In this document: one piece after another, positions 46,692 to 55,834 of the stretch
How the letters are laid out: each line of letters begins with the position of its first letter
Position numbering within the stretch: the stretch's first letter is position 1
Source of the DNA: Bacteroidota bacterium
GTDB lineage: Bacteria; Bacteroidota; Ignavibacteria; Kryptoniales; JAKASW01
Direction of reading: 5' to 3'
DNA length: 64,000 nucleotides
Assembly: GCA_021789975.1 (NCBI GenBank)
Contig: JAJYIT010000005.1
Span: 62,001-126,000 of the forward strand
Made by a program: the position numbers and the translations under genes
The notes under the pieces: model-generated
The model's input: the letters and a program-made list of their open reading frames with translations, nothing else
The model's database searches: none
What the model was told of the DNA's origin: nothing

Positions 46692-48401
46692 CTACTTAAG
46701 GAGAACCATTTTGTTCGTCATGAGATTCGAACCCTGTCGGAGGGTGTAGAAATAAACACCGCTGGCAAACCTGTCCATGTTTATGTCGTAAATGTATTCA
46801 CCTGCGGGTTTGTAACCCTGATCAACCACCTTGACCAACTGGCCCAGCACATTATATACCTTCAGACTGACCACGCCGGATCTTGCCAGGTCTACCTTGA
46901 CCGTTGTTGATGGGTTGAATGGATTGGGATAATTGTTGCCCAGCTTAAACTTCAAGGGCAGAGAATTTGGTATTTGATGGACAGCCAATGGAAGCTGATC
47001 CGGGAACCAGTTCAAGTCACCCAACGCTTTTCCATCAGTGCCTGCATGCTGAAGAGTTGTATTGGTGTACGCAAGGTTCTCAGGTACGGGATAATTCTGC
47101 GTCGTTGCCCAATTCTGAGGCACCGATGAAAATACAGTCAATGGATTATCGGACAACTGGCTCCAAACATAGGTTGCCAGTTTGCCGGTCCACTGCATGT
47201 TAACGTACTTAATCAAGCTGTCGAGCGCAGGCGTCACCAGCGAAGAGGCGAATCCAGGGTCCACGCTATCATTGCCTGACTGCACGAAACCCGGCCATGT
47301 ATTATGATCAGCAAACATTCCTTTCGTCCTGCTGTTCATCCAAACCGGGGGTACAATTACACCAGGACCGTTTGCAGATGCGGTGTCGTTAAGTGCTGTC
47401 CAGTTGTCATAGAGTGCCTTCGGCCAGAAATACGCGTTATTCTCAACTGTGAGCTGTCTCTGGGCTTCAGTGAAATTATATGGAGCCGCTGCAGCTGTAG
47501 ATAAGGTATCGAAACTGATTGTTCCTGAGCCCTGTCGGTCCCAATCGAACCATCCACTTTTTATCTGGGCAGAATCTTGACCCATGGCAAGTGTACCATA
47601 GAAAATGTTATTTGCGATGATTCCATCGGTGAGTTGCGGAGTATAGAAAGGATTCACACTTGTCAAGAATATCGTGTTATGCTCAAACTTGACATACTTA
47701 TTGTAAACCACGGGAGCGAACGCATAAGAATTTACGCAGAAGAAAGTGTTGTCTACCATTTCCACCGTATCGGTGGGGACATGACCAGCTGTAACAAAAG
47801 CTATCCCATGAAACCACGATCTTGGGTGAATGGCATTTCTGAACTCACAGTTTGTGATGAAGAACTTGTCCCAGCTTGCGCTGGTCGTAAACGATTGCCA
47901 GTTCCAGTTGTCAAATACGCAATGGTCTGCAACGATTGTCATGCTATCGCCTGCCACCTGTACCGCGACTCCCTTGGCTATAGCTTCTCCATCCGTCCTG
48001 ACACCCAGCAGATACAGGCCCTTGAGAGTGACGTCTCCCGTATCGGCCAGTATAAACGGCGACGGCGACGAGTTATCCGGATTGATAAACGGCGCTATTA
48101 CCGGCGGTTTGCCTGTAACGGGGTTTATCTTTCCGATGATAGTCAAGTTAAACTTGCTGTACATCGTGGCATTGAAAAAGTATGTCGTGTCCACTGAACC
48201 TGTCTGCTGCAGTACATACACGCGGTTAGGATTGTTTCGCTGACCGGTAGCGGTCGTATCTCCCATAATGACAGTGTTAATGTTCCCCGGCGGCAACGCG
48301 GAAACAACGACTGTGTCCGGTGCCTGGGCAAATGACTGGTTCGGTGCCGCGAGCAGCGCCACCATCACAATTGTAAGTATCACGGTAAATAAGGCTTTCA
48401 T
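46692..48401 (-). CDS. Right-handed beta-helix protein with type IX secretion sorting domain
   Basis: 569 residues. It has a signal peptide (residues 1-25, ending SFAQ). Residues 60-330 show the short-turn, beta-rich repeats of a parallel beta-helix (GDVTLKGLYLLGVRTDGEA, DSMTIVADHCVFDNWNW, TVEMVDNTFFCVNSYAF, KYVKFEHNTIFLTS, GIIANNIFYG). The C-terminal 85 residues are a T9SS type A sorting domain (GNNYPNPFNPSTTVKVDL, VYNVLGQLV, DINMDRFASGVYFYTL). It should be exported to the cell surface. Beta-helices of this kind bind or cleave polysaccharides, but no catalytic triad is evident. ATG 48,401 lies after AAAGGAG. Confidence 0.85.
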   Translation of the reverse strand: MKALFTVILTIVMVALLAAPNQSFAQAPDTVVVSALPPGNINTVIMGDTTATGQRNNPNRVYVLQQTGSVDTTYFFNATMYSKFNLTIIGKINPVTGKPPVIAPFINPDNSSPSPFILADTGDVTLKGLYLLGVRTDGEAIAKGVAVQVAGDSMTIVADHCVFDNWNWQSFTTSASWDKFFITNCEFRNAIHPRSWFHGIAFVTAGHVPTDTVEMVDNTFFCVNSYAFAPVVYNKYVKFEHNTIFLTSVNPFYTPQLTDGIIANNIFYGTLAMGQDSAQIKSGWFDWDRQGSGTISFDTLSTAAAAPYNFTEAQRQLTVENNAYFWPKALYDNWTALNDTASANGPGVIVPPVWMNSRTKGMFADHNTWPGFVQSGNDSVDPGFASSLVTPALDSLIKYVNMQWTGKLATYVWSQLSDNPLTVFSSVPQNWATTQNYPVPENLAYTNTTLQHAGTDGKALGDLNWFPDQLPLAVHQIPNSLPLKFKLGNNYPNPFNPSTTVKVDLARSGVVSLKVYNVLGQLVKVVDQGYKPAGEYIYDINMDRFASGVYFYTLRQGSNLMTNKMVLLK

Positions 48402-48668
48402 AAAGGATTCTCCTTTCAGTTGAACTCTATGTTACCTGCGACTCATGCGGCCGGCACATTTGGCAATCCCTTCTGAGGTTGTCCGTGCCGAACTCATCTG
48501 ATAAAAGATATTCCTACCACCTCCTTTTACAGCCGGCAAACGAGGGGCATCCCGTTGCCTCTGCGTGATTCGAATTAATTCTTAAACGAGACTTGTATTG
48601 ACTTTGTCTCATCGTGTAACATGATCATCAACTTCTTCTGAGATCATGACCGTTCGGCTTCAAGACTG

Positions 48669-51590
48669 CTACCGCAGGCTCCAACGAAGCCCCAAATCTG
48701 CAGTCATGCCGTAGTCCTGTTCCGATTGAGGGAAACCGGAGCCATGAATCACGTATATGTCACTTTGACTGTTAATGTTGTTGAGATCAAAGAACGCCTC
48801 GAGTCCAAACCAAGGCAAATCCTGCTTGGCAGAAAGGTCCCAACGGGCGTACTTTGCCTTGTCGGAACGAAGTTCAGGCCAAAAGTTAGTCTGATTAAAC
48901 ACGTTAGCTTGATATATCATGGAGACCCGTACGGAGAATCCGAGGTAATCATACCCCACCGACAGATTAGCGATGTCATTGGGTTGATACAAAAGTCGGT
49001 CAGTGTAAAATGTGTCAACGTGCGACGGGATATATGTTGGATAGACACCTGGAACCGTGAGCGTATACGGATACTTTGCACCGGAGAAGATATGAGTGTA
49101 GTTCACATTCAATACTAGGCCGGACAAAGGTCCGGGGAGATACCAGAAATGAGTTTGCCAATCGAGTTCCGTTCCCCAGACGTTGACACGATAGGGATCG
49201 TTGATATAGGTATTAATTAAGTACCCTCCCGTACTGCTGGGAATTCCCGGATACAGAGAAGGATTGGTAATATAACTACTGGATGGGAAGATCAAATTAT
49301 CAATCTGCTTCAAGAATCCACCCGCAGTGAGCAGTCCTATAGTGTTGTCGTAGAATGATAGGTAGAGATCATAGTTTTGAGAATGAGCCGGATTGAGCGC
49401 ATAGTTGTTCCAGGCGACAGAGTTCGAGACGCCTATGTCGATTCTAGGTACAATAGTCACAAAGTCAGGATAAGAGAGTGTGTTAGTGTAGGCGAGCCGC
49501 ACATCGAACCATGACAACGGTTTGTATCTGACACTCACGTCCGGCAGCCAGTAGCCGTGGTACTCGTTGAACGTTGTATCGTGATAGGTGTATGTCAGCT
49601 GGGACGCCATTGTCTCGACACCTCGAGGAGCAGTGTAAGAAGTTAGTAAACCTTGATAGCGAACACCGGGTACAATGGTTATTTCCGGCCCAATATTTAC
49701 AGTGACCATGATGTACCCAGCATTTTCATACTCATTTCCTGAGTAATCGTGGGTTACGGAAGCGGCGGCGTTAGTGGAATACGATCCAAGAGTACCGTAC
49801 TTTTTGGAAATGTCAATTAACTGTGACAGCATCCCGAAATTTGTTGCTGGTCCCATCGCATAATTACCGTTCAGAAACTTGCCATAGCTGAAGCTTGAGT
49901 CTTCAAATGCAGTGATGGGAAGTGGAACCGTGCCGTCGGCCTTCAGGTTATATGGAGGCTGTGCCATCCATGGGAAGGCGCGGATGATTGCCGCACGCAG
50001 GTCTTGACCGCTCGCTAAGTATAAATCACCATCCCCCTCGTTATAATTATATGACCGGTCCGTATAACGAAACTTCCCCCCAAATTTCAATATGCTGGTA
50101 ACCAAATCCGAGAAATTAATATTCGATTCAAAGTCGACGGCCCCGGTAATGTTCCTCTGTCTGGAGAAACTATTGCTGCTTTGCGTGGTATATACGAACA
50201 TGTTGTTGGGATCTATCTTGGACGTCCCTGTCTTAGCAATCAGTTGTGGGAATTCACTTCTGGGAACGGTAGACAAGCCGGCTGAACTCTGAAGGAAAGT
50301 GATCGTCCAGTTATTGGGCGAGATATTCTCCGAGTATGAGTGTGATAGCCTTACATCCAACTTGGATGCAGAAAATGTTTGCTCATAATCAAGGAGATCG
50401 GTTATGACGTTCAGCGTATTGGGCGAATTTCCCGCCGTGAAGCCTATTTGGCTGTTGACCAGGTCATAAGATTGGCCGCGCGATTGAGTCACTGTGTTAC
50501 TACGACTGAAGAAATTCATGAGCTGGAGTTTACCCCTGGGTAACTTGTAATCCATTACAACAGTGGCATCATAACGTTCCCTGTTGCGCGGGTGGTCAGT
50601 GAGATTCAGTTGATTAAGGATTGTTGGATTTGGTTTCCCATATACCTTCGTGGACAAGTCATACGTTCCGCCCAGATTGTTGGATGTAAGGTTAATACTC
50701 TCAACATCTGCTTGTGCAAAGACACCGAAACGTTTATCGAAGAATCTGTCGCCTATGCTCGCGACCGACTTGTAATCGTTGTACGCGTCCTGAAGGCCGT
50801 TATACCCGCCTTGGGTAAGGAGACCGATCTCAGGTCCCCCTGTCGCATTTTGTTTTGCTTCCCTCAGCTGGAAGTTCACGACGCCCCCTAGAACCGCCGC
50901 ATCCATATCAGGAGTCACTGTTTTGTAAACCTCTATTCCCTGGAGCATATTCGAGGAAATCATACTCAAGTCCGTGCCGCGGTCCCCTATATCTGTCGCC
51001 GCCATTTGTACGCCGTCGATCAGAATCTGGTTGTACTGCGGCGCAAGTCCTCGAATTACTACAGAGGCTCCCTCCCCGCCTTCTCTAATCAGCGAAACTC
51101 CCGGTAGTCTACCTACCGATTCGGCCGCGTTTGCATCAGGGAGTTCCTGAATTCTGGCGGCAGATACTGAGTTCATAATCCTGTTCGATGAAAGCTGCTG
51201 GTTAATCGCCGCATTCTGCCCACTCGCCTGCCCGGTAACAACGACGGTCTTACCCTGTACACCTACTGCTTCGAGCATGAAATCACGTTTGATATCAACG
51301 CCTTGCTTCACATTGATGGACACTTCCTTGTTCCTATAACCAATGTATGTCGCCCGAATGATGTACTTGCCCGGCGGCACATTGTGGATCACATACCTCC
51401 CGTCTAAGTCTGTCGGTGCTCCGAGGCTGGTACCCTTCAGCATGACATTCGCACCTGGAAGCGGACTTTTAGTCTGTGCATCCAACACACGTCCTTCAAT
51501 GTTGGAATTCGCCGCCGCAAAAACCGAATTCCAGGCCAACGAGATGGTCAAAACAATTATGCCTGGTACGAGAAAACTCTTTCTGCGCAT
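48669..51590 (-). CDS. TonB-dependent receptor, Caulobacter/Xanthomonas type
   Basis: 973 residues; ATG 51,590 after AAGGAG. The signal peptide runs to about residue 26. A regulatory-like domain follows (IEGRVLDAQTKSPLPGANVMLKG), then a plug with ARIQELPDANAAESVGRLPGVSL, GLAPQYNQILIDGVQM, and GIEVYKTVTPDMDAAVLGGVVNFQLREA. The DANxAESxxRLPGV and TPDMDAAxxGG motifs are those of the TIGR01782-type receptors, several of which import chito-oligosaccharides or other glycans without a SusD lid. It ends in LGLRWSLR. It lies 24 bases downstream of GH18 copy 4. Confidence 0.88.
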   Translation of the reverse strand: MRRKSFLVPGIIVLTISLAWNSVFAAANSNIEGRVLDAQTKSPLPGANVMLKGTSLGAPTDLDGRYVIHNVPPGKYIIRATYIGYRNKEVSINVKQGVDIKRDFMLEAVGVQGKTVVVTGQASGQNAAINQQLSSNRIMNSVSAARIQELPDANAAESVGRLPGVSLIREGGEGASVVIRGLAPQYNQILIDGVQMAATDIGDRGTDLSMISSNMLQGIEVYKTVTPDMDAAVLGGVVNFQLREAKQNATGGPEIGLLTQGGYNGLQDAYNDYKSVASIGDRFFDKRFGVFAQADVESINLTSNNLGGTYDLSTKVYGKPNPTILNQLNLTDHPRNRERYDATVVMDYKLPRGKLQLMNFFSRSNTVTQSRGQSYDLVNSQIGFTAGNSPNTLNVITDLLDYEQTFSASKLDVRLSHSYSENISPNNWTITFLQSSAGLSTVPRSEFPQLIAKTGTSKIDPNNMFVYTTQSSNSFSRQRNITGAVDFESNINFSDLVTSILKFGGKFRYTDRSYNYNEGDGDLYLASGQDLRAAIIRAFPWMAQPPYNLKADGTVPLPITAFEDSSFSYGKFLNGNYAMGPATNFGMLSQLIDISKKYGTLGSYSTNAAASVTHDYSGNEYENAGYIMVTVNIGPEITIVPGVRYQGLLTSYTAPRGVETMASQLTYTYHDTTFNEYHGYWLPDVSVRYKPLSWFDVRLAYTNTLSYPDFVTIVPRIDIGVSNSVAWNNYALNPAHSQNYDLYLSFYDNTIGLLTAGGFLKQIDNLIFPSSSYITNPSLYPGIPSSTGGYLINTYINDPYRVNVWGTELDWQTHFWYLPGPLSGLVLNVNYTHIFSGAKYPYTLTVPGVYPTYIPSHVDTFYTDRLLYQPNDIANLSVGYDYLGFSVRVSMIYQANVFNQTNFWPELRSDKAKYARWDLSAKQDLPWFGLEAFFDLNNINSQSDIYVIHGSGFPQSEQDYGMTADLGLRWSLR

Positions 51591-51614
51591 TTTGTTCTCC
51601 TTCTCATCTTTGGA

Positions 51615-52685
51615 TCATTTAATCAACTTCCAAATCTGTGGATCTTCATATCCCAGAATGAAGGCGGAAAATCCACGGAGGTTGTATTTCTTCACGAGCT
51701 CCAGCTTCGCTTCAAAACTCCTAGCGTCAGAAATGAACAGGTACTCGAAAAGACCGTCATTATCGAATACCGCGTAGTTGACTTTATCCTTCGCGTCCCA
51801 GTGAGCCTTTGCTTTGAATTGCTCCAACATCCCTTGTGCCTCATTGTAATCAAGCGTCTTGGCAGTAGAATGTGCAAATTTCGTTGAAGGGTCACTGGGC
51901 GAAGCATCGAAGGAGGTATACCATAATTTGGAAGAAAGCGGTATGCCTATGGATATCTTGTCAGATGGGACGTATTTCAATACATACCTAAGCCCGGCCA
52001 AAACCCAAGGAAGTGTTCCGCCGGGCCCCGGCGTCGTTCTGCCGGTATGCTGTGCATACGCCATAAGAGACATGAAGTCCATTATTTTGCCAAGCCGCTC
52101 CAAATCGTACCCGGCTCGCCAGTTTTCATAAAGCCACGCCAGATAAGTCGTCGTGTTCGGAGATTCCTCAGGCGTAACGGGCCTCACGAGTGCCAGGCTG
52201 AGTATCAAACCGTGCTTGTGAAATTCCTCGGCTGCCTTCCTGCACATGTTCGTGAATGGATCTCTATCGTCAATGTTGAGGTCCTCAAAATCGAACTGGA
52301 TACCCGCAAATTTATTCTGAGCGCAGATGTGTATAAGAGTCCGAAGCATTCGGTCAACGGCAACAGGATCCTTGAGGAGGCGGTGAAGCAACTTCTGATT
52401 GAAGGCTCTGTTGTGTATAAGAGGCATCACTTCGACATCGTGTTCATGCGCAAGCCGGATCACACGAGGGTCGACCGTTCCCCAGACTGCTCCCTTTGAG
52501 TCAACATTATATGCAATGGGCGCGACGATGGTTATTTCATCAATATGTTTCTTGAAACTCCTGAAAGCAGATTCCGAATTTCCACAATAGAACAAGCGCT
52601 CTATTCTCTTGGTTGGTTGCCCATATCCCTGACCGATAAGACATGCGGTGAGAGCAAGGGCAATCGCGGTCACTAACCTTTTCAT
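51615..52685 (-). CDS. Secreted glycoside hydrolase family 18 protein, SleL/YaaH-like (copy 4)
   Basis: 356 residues with a signal peptide to about residue 22 (IGQGYG). Motifs are LFYCGNSESAFRSFKKHI, VEVMPLIHNRAFNQ, active-site AGIQFDFED with Glu134, LMAYAQHTGRTTPGP and GFSAFILGYEDPQIWK. It is the first structural gene of block 2, directly behind a 331-base upstream region, so it probably sits next to the main promoter. It groups in sequence with copies 1 and 2. Confidence 0.85.
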   Translation of the reverse strand: MKRLVTAIALALTACLIGQGYGQPTKRIERLFYCGNSESAFRSFKKHIDEITIVAPIAYNVDSKGAVWGTVDPRVIRLAHEHDVEVMPLIHNRAFNQKLLHRLLKDPVAVDRMLRTLIHICAQNKFAGIQFDFEDLNIDDRDPFTNMCRKAAEEFHKHGLILSLALVRPVTPEESPNTTTYLAWLYENWRAGYDLERLGKIMDFMSLMAYAQHTGRTTPGPGGTLPWVLAGLRYVLKYVPSDKISIGIPLSSKLWYTSFDASPSDPSTKFAHSTAKTLDYNEAQGMLEQFKAKAHWDAKDKVNYAVFDNDGLFEYLFISDARSFEAKLELVKKYNLRGFSAFILGYEDPQIWKLIK

Positions 52686-53016
52686 AAGTTTATCCCCTTC
52701 ATGCTGGAACGGTGCAATGCAGTTTAATTATTGCGTTCAATATATGCCTTGCATCGGGCACTTATTTAAATCCTCTGAATAACAGCCCAAAAAATTTCTG
52801 CGCGTAAGTATTCGACGGCCAGCCAACAGTATCAAGTACCACATAGTGATACAAATCTCATTTGGGTTATGAAAACGTAAGGAACTAGTGAACAAGAATT
52901 ACATCCCATCAGCTTATGTGCTTGACCTCGTCAACATTTCTATTGGACAAAAAAAAGAATCCCAAATTTCTCTGGCTGATGGAAGTCTGCGCGCCATATC
53001 GGGGACCATGCATTAT
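52686..53016 (-). promoter_or_regulatory. Upstream region of block 2 with a candidate operator
   Basis: 331 bases lie between the ROK regulator's end and the first GH18 gene, both on the minus strand. An inverted repeat GTATCA (52,829-52,834) and TGATAC (52,847-52,852) with a 12-base spacer is a candidate binding site for the ROK regulator. The region is AT-richer than the genes. I cannot place promoter boxes reliably. Confidence 0.4.
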
Positions 53017-54243
53017 TTACCTACCCAATGGGGAGGAGACAAAATCTTGTATGATTGAGACCGCCGAACCAAGAGCGCTGGCATTTTCACCCAGTTCACT
53101 GAAGACCACATCAACTCTCTTCCGAGGCAACTCAAGGGCCTGCCTTGTTAAGACGTCTTTGATAGCCTCGATTATCAGATCACCTGCTTGAACAAAGTCT
53201 CCCCCGATTATTATCAATTCTGGATTGAGGAGGTTCACCAGGCTTACTATGCCCTCACCAAGATAACGAGCAGCATCGGTGAAGAGCTTATAAGCGAGTT
53301 TGTCCTTTTGCCGTGCCGCCTCAACAAGGACAGGAAAAGTGATCGCGTCAGGATCTCCACCAGCGATGTCGGTAATTGCGGTTGTGACCCCCTCGGTAAT
53401 GAGCTTCTTCGCATTTCGGACAAGGGCCGGTACGCTCGTGAGAGTCTCGAGGCAACCGACGTTGCCGCACCCGCAAACAGGGCCATGATCATCGACAGTG
53501 ATGTGGCCGAATTCACCTGCAGTACCGCAAGTCCCTCTATAGAGCTCTCCGTTCAAAACGATGCCCATCCCGATTCCATCTCTGATACTGATGAAGAGGA
53601 AGTTCTTCCTGCCACGCCCGAGACCAAACCACAATTCACCAAGAGCAGCGGCGGCAGAATTGTTCTGAATACTTGTATTGAGATGGAACTCTCCTTCCAC
53701 GATGTCTTTGAGTAGAAAACTCCCCCAGTTTGGCAGATGAGAAAGTATTGAGACTGTGTTATCCTCCGGGTTAACCAGACCGCCGACGCCAATACCTATG
53801 CCAAGAAATTTGGCTGTCCCTTCTTTGTAATTGCTAAACTCGTTTCCGAGTTCCCTGAGGAGGAGATTAAGGAATCCCTCTTTCCCTATTTTCTTGTGGA
53901 AAGAGACATTCCTTTGGTTCACTGTATGGCCCATGAGATCTGAGACAATCAGATGAAGCTTGTCATGCTCTGCCTCGATTCCCATCACGTATCGGTAAGT
54001 TGGTTTACATTTGTAGAGGGCAGAGGGGCGTCCGCCGTTTGAGGAAGACTCAATGCTTTGTTCAACGATCCCCTTTTTCTCCAACATCGAAACGTTAGAT
54101 GCGACGGTAGGAAAGCTGAGGCCGGATATTCTTGAGATTTCGCGTTGGGTAATCGGTCCGTTGTAGAAGATGTTGGCAAAGATGACGGACATATTGTGCT
54201 TGCTTAATGAAATAGCACGAACCGAAGGACTTATTCTCTTCAT
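53017..54243 (-). CDS. ROK family transcriptional regulator (NagC/Mlc-like)
   Basis: 408 residues. The N-terminal winged HTH (about 17-65: ITQREISRISGLSFPTVASNVSMLEKKGIV) is followed by an actin-like ROK domain. LGIGIGVGGLVNPEDNTV is the first ROK glycine-rich motif, GEFGHITV carries His247, and CGCGNVGCLET carries the zinc cysteines 257, 259 and 264. NagC and Mlc relatives repress sugar genes until a phosphorylated sugar or partner protein binds. Its position just upstream of block 2 in the same direction suggests it controls that locus in response to GlcNAc or MurNAc derivatives; ligand assignment is inference. Confidence 0.9.
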   Translation of the reverse strand: MKRISPSVRAISLSKHNMSVIFANIFYNGPITQREISRISGLSFPTVASNVSMLEKKGIVEQSIESSSNGGRPSALYKCKPTYRYVMGIEAEHDKLHLIVSDLMGHTVNQRNVSFHKKIGKEGFLNLLLRELGNEFSNYKEGTAKFLGIGIGVGGLVNPEDNTVSILSHLPNWGSFLLKDIVEGEFHLNTSIQNNSAAAALGELWFGLGRGRKNFLFISIRDGIGMGIVLNGELYRGTCGTAGEFGHITVDDHGPVCGCGNVGCLETLTSVPALVRNAKKLITEGVTTAITDIAGGDPDAITFPVLVEAARQKDKLAYKLFTDAARYLGEGIVSLVNLLNPELIIIGGDFVQAGDLIIEAIKDVLTRQALELPRKRVDVVFSELGENASALGSAVSIIQDFVSSPLGR

Positions 54244-54594
54244 TTAAATCAGCACGTCGTTTTGGCTTGATGCCAGCTCATATTATTAAAAAGACTTCGC
54301 AAGTTACAAACCTATCGTTGTAATGTCAAGAGGATAATTAAAGGATTCTTAATAAATGGTAAGACAGGTAATCATCCGCCTTCACATTGGCATGCAGAAA
54401 ATCAGAGGAGATGTTTTCCGGCCTTCACTCTCAATGAGGATCGAATGTTCTCAAAAGTCTTTGAAGAAATCCGAAGCTCGCTACATATTTCACGGACCGA
54501 ATAACCGGCGACCAATTCCGAATCGTCCGGCAGCAGTTTGGGGCGAAACCTAATTACCGAAAGGAAGTGCCTCCAACCGTTTCTGGACTTCTAT
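54244..54594. other. Junction region upstream of the integrase module
   Basis: It holds the promoter region of the ROK gene on its left and the right copy of the 113-bp repeat (54,410-54,522), which is the 3' end of an HTH regulator gene with nothing left of its 5' part. No complete gene lies in it. Confidence 0.6.
54410..54522. repeat. 113-bp direct repeat, right copy
   Basis: Matches 27,307-27,419 with six mismatches. On the minus strand it encodes GYSVREICSELRISSKTFENIRSSLRVKAGKHLL, with CGA where the left copy has TGA. The similarity ends sharply at 54,522, inside the HTH gene. Confidence 0.9.
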
Positions 54595-54789
54595 ATGCAA
54601 AAAGAAGAGCACGAAACGGACCTGTCTGCGGCTTACTTTGTATGTCCTGACGTGACTGACTGTTCGACTTATCACGATATCATGCGCAAATGCGATTGCA
54701 GCAAAGAGGCGGCTAAGCTGAGGATGGTAGCTGAACAAAAAAGCATTTATGGAGGATTGAGCCATGGCTTTCTTAAGAAAGAAAGGTAA
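54595..54789 (+). CDS. Small cysteine-containing protein upstream of the integrase
   Basis: 64 residues from ATG 54,595 (an in-frame start at 54,538 would add 19 residues without obvious merit). It has four Cys in YFVCPDVTDCSTYHDIMRKCDC, which could bind zinc, and a helical C-terminus. It overlaps the integrase start by 26 bases, so the two are probably translated together. A small protein coupled to a tyrosine integrase could be a directionality factor, but there is no family evidence. Confidence 0.5.
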   Translation: MQKEEHETDLSAAYFVCPDVTDCSTYHDIMRKCDCSKEAAKLRMVAEQKSIYGGLSHGFLKKER

Positions 54790-55795
54790 GAACTATTACA
54801 CTATATTTAAGTATCGGGGACAGAGGTATGAGATCAGCTGCAGGACAAGTCAACGCTCGGTTGCTGAGTCCGTTCGGAGAGAAATAGAAAGCCAGGTCGT
54901 CAGCAAGACTTTTAAAATCAAAGATCTTCGCCAGGGGAAAACGAAACCGTTGTTTGATTACGCTGAAGAATATCTAACTTACTCTGAATCAAACAAGGCC
55001 CATAAAACCTACGAGCTGGATAAGTTGTCTTTAGAGAGATTGAAAGCGGCCGTTGGGAACGTCCCTGTGGATGCTATCACAACTCAGCAACTAGACAAGT
55101 TCAAGTCCGAGCTTTCGAAGACGTATTCGGTAACGTCTGTGAACATGAGTATCCGGTCATTGAGGGCCGCATTTCAGAAGGCTGTCGTTTGGAAATACAT
55201 TCCGGATAACCCGATGAAGGAAGTGGAATATATCCGCGTGCCGGAAGAAGAGGGGCCATTCTTGACCATTGAAGATATCGAGAGGCTTCGCAGCGCAACG
55301 CCGGTGGGGCTATACAGAGATTTTATTGAGACTGCGCTTTTCACGGGAATGCGCGTCGGAGAGATATGCAACCTGAAGTGGGATGACATTGATTTTATCC
55401 AGATGAAGTTGCGGGTTAGAAACACTGAGACCTTTACAACTAAGTCAAAGAAGGAACGGACCATTCCCTTACATCCGAAGTTGTCTGAGATCTTGATTTC
55501 ACGCGGCCAGACGGACCATCTTCCATATGTCTTTGTGCGGCCGGACGGCAAGCTGGTCTATCCTGGAACAGCCAACAAGAAATTTCGGAAGTACTGCAAG
55601 AAGGCCGGACTAGATGAGCGGTTTCACTTCCACACACTCCGGCACACCTTTGCTTCGCATCTCGCTATGAAGGGAGTGAGTTTGTACTTCATCCAGAAGA
55701 TCCTGGGTCATCAATCGATTCAGACGACAACAAGAATCTACGCGCACCTTCAGCCGGAGCCACTTGCTCAGGCAATCAAGGTCCTGGAGTATTGA
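54764..55795 (+). CDS. int: Tyrosine recombinase/integrase
   Basis: 343 residues with the phage-integrase layout: an AP2-like N-terminal part (KGKNYYTIFKYRGQRYE), a SAM-like core-binding domain (65-155) and a catalytic domain with Arg197 (TGMRVGE), Lys around 230, His300 and Arg303 (HTLRHTF), His326 (LGHQS) and Tyr336 (RIYAHL). All active-site residues are present, so it is probably active. It lies 139 bases from tRNA-Lys, the expected attachment target. A decayed relative of its C-terminus is found at 24,427-24,759. Confidence 0.95.
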   Translation: MAFLRKKGKNYYTIFKYRGQRYEISCRTSQRSVAESVRREIESQVVSKTFKIKDLRQGKTKPLFDYAEEYLTYSESNKAHKTYELDKLSLERLKAAVGNVPVDAITTQQLDKFKSELSKTYSVTSVNMSIRSLRAAFQKAVVWKYIPDNPMKEVEYIRVPEEEGPFLTIEDIERLRSATPVGLYRDFIETALFTGMRVGEICNLKWDDIDFIQMKLRVRNTETFTTKSKKERTIPLHPKLSEILISRGQTDHLPYVFVRPDGKLVYPGTANKKFRKYCKKAGLDERFHFHTLRHTFASHLAMKGVSLYFIQKILGHQSIQTTTRIYAHLQPEPLAQAIKVLEY

Positions 55796-55834
55796 GTGTA
55801 ACTATGGCTTCTACATTTCTAAAAAGTCGTGCAG

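Noticed and set aside
47577..48197. Long plus-strand open frame (206 residues) within the beta-helix gene
   Set aside because: It is antisense to a gene with clear domains and ribosome binding site; its composition is that of a shadow frame.
48402..48668. Possible terminator around gaggggcatcccgttgcctct
   Set aside because: The inverted repeat is imperfect and no T-run follows, so it was not listed as a feature.
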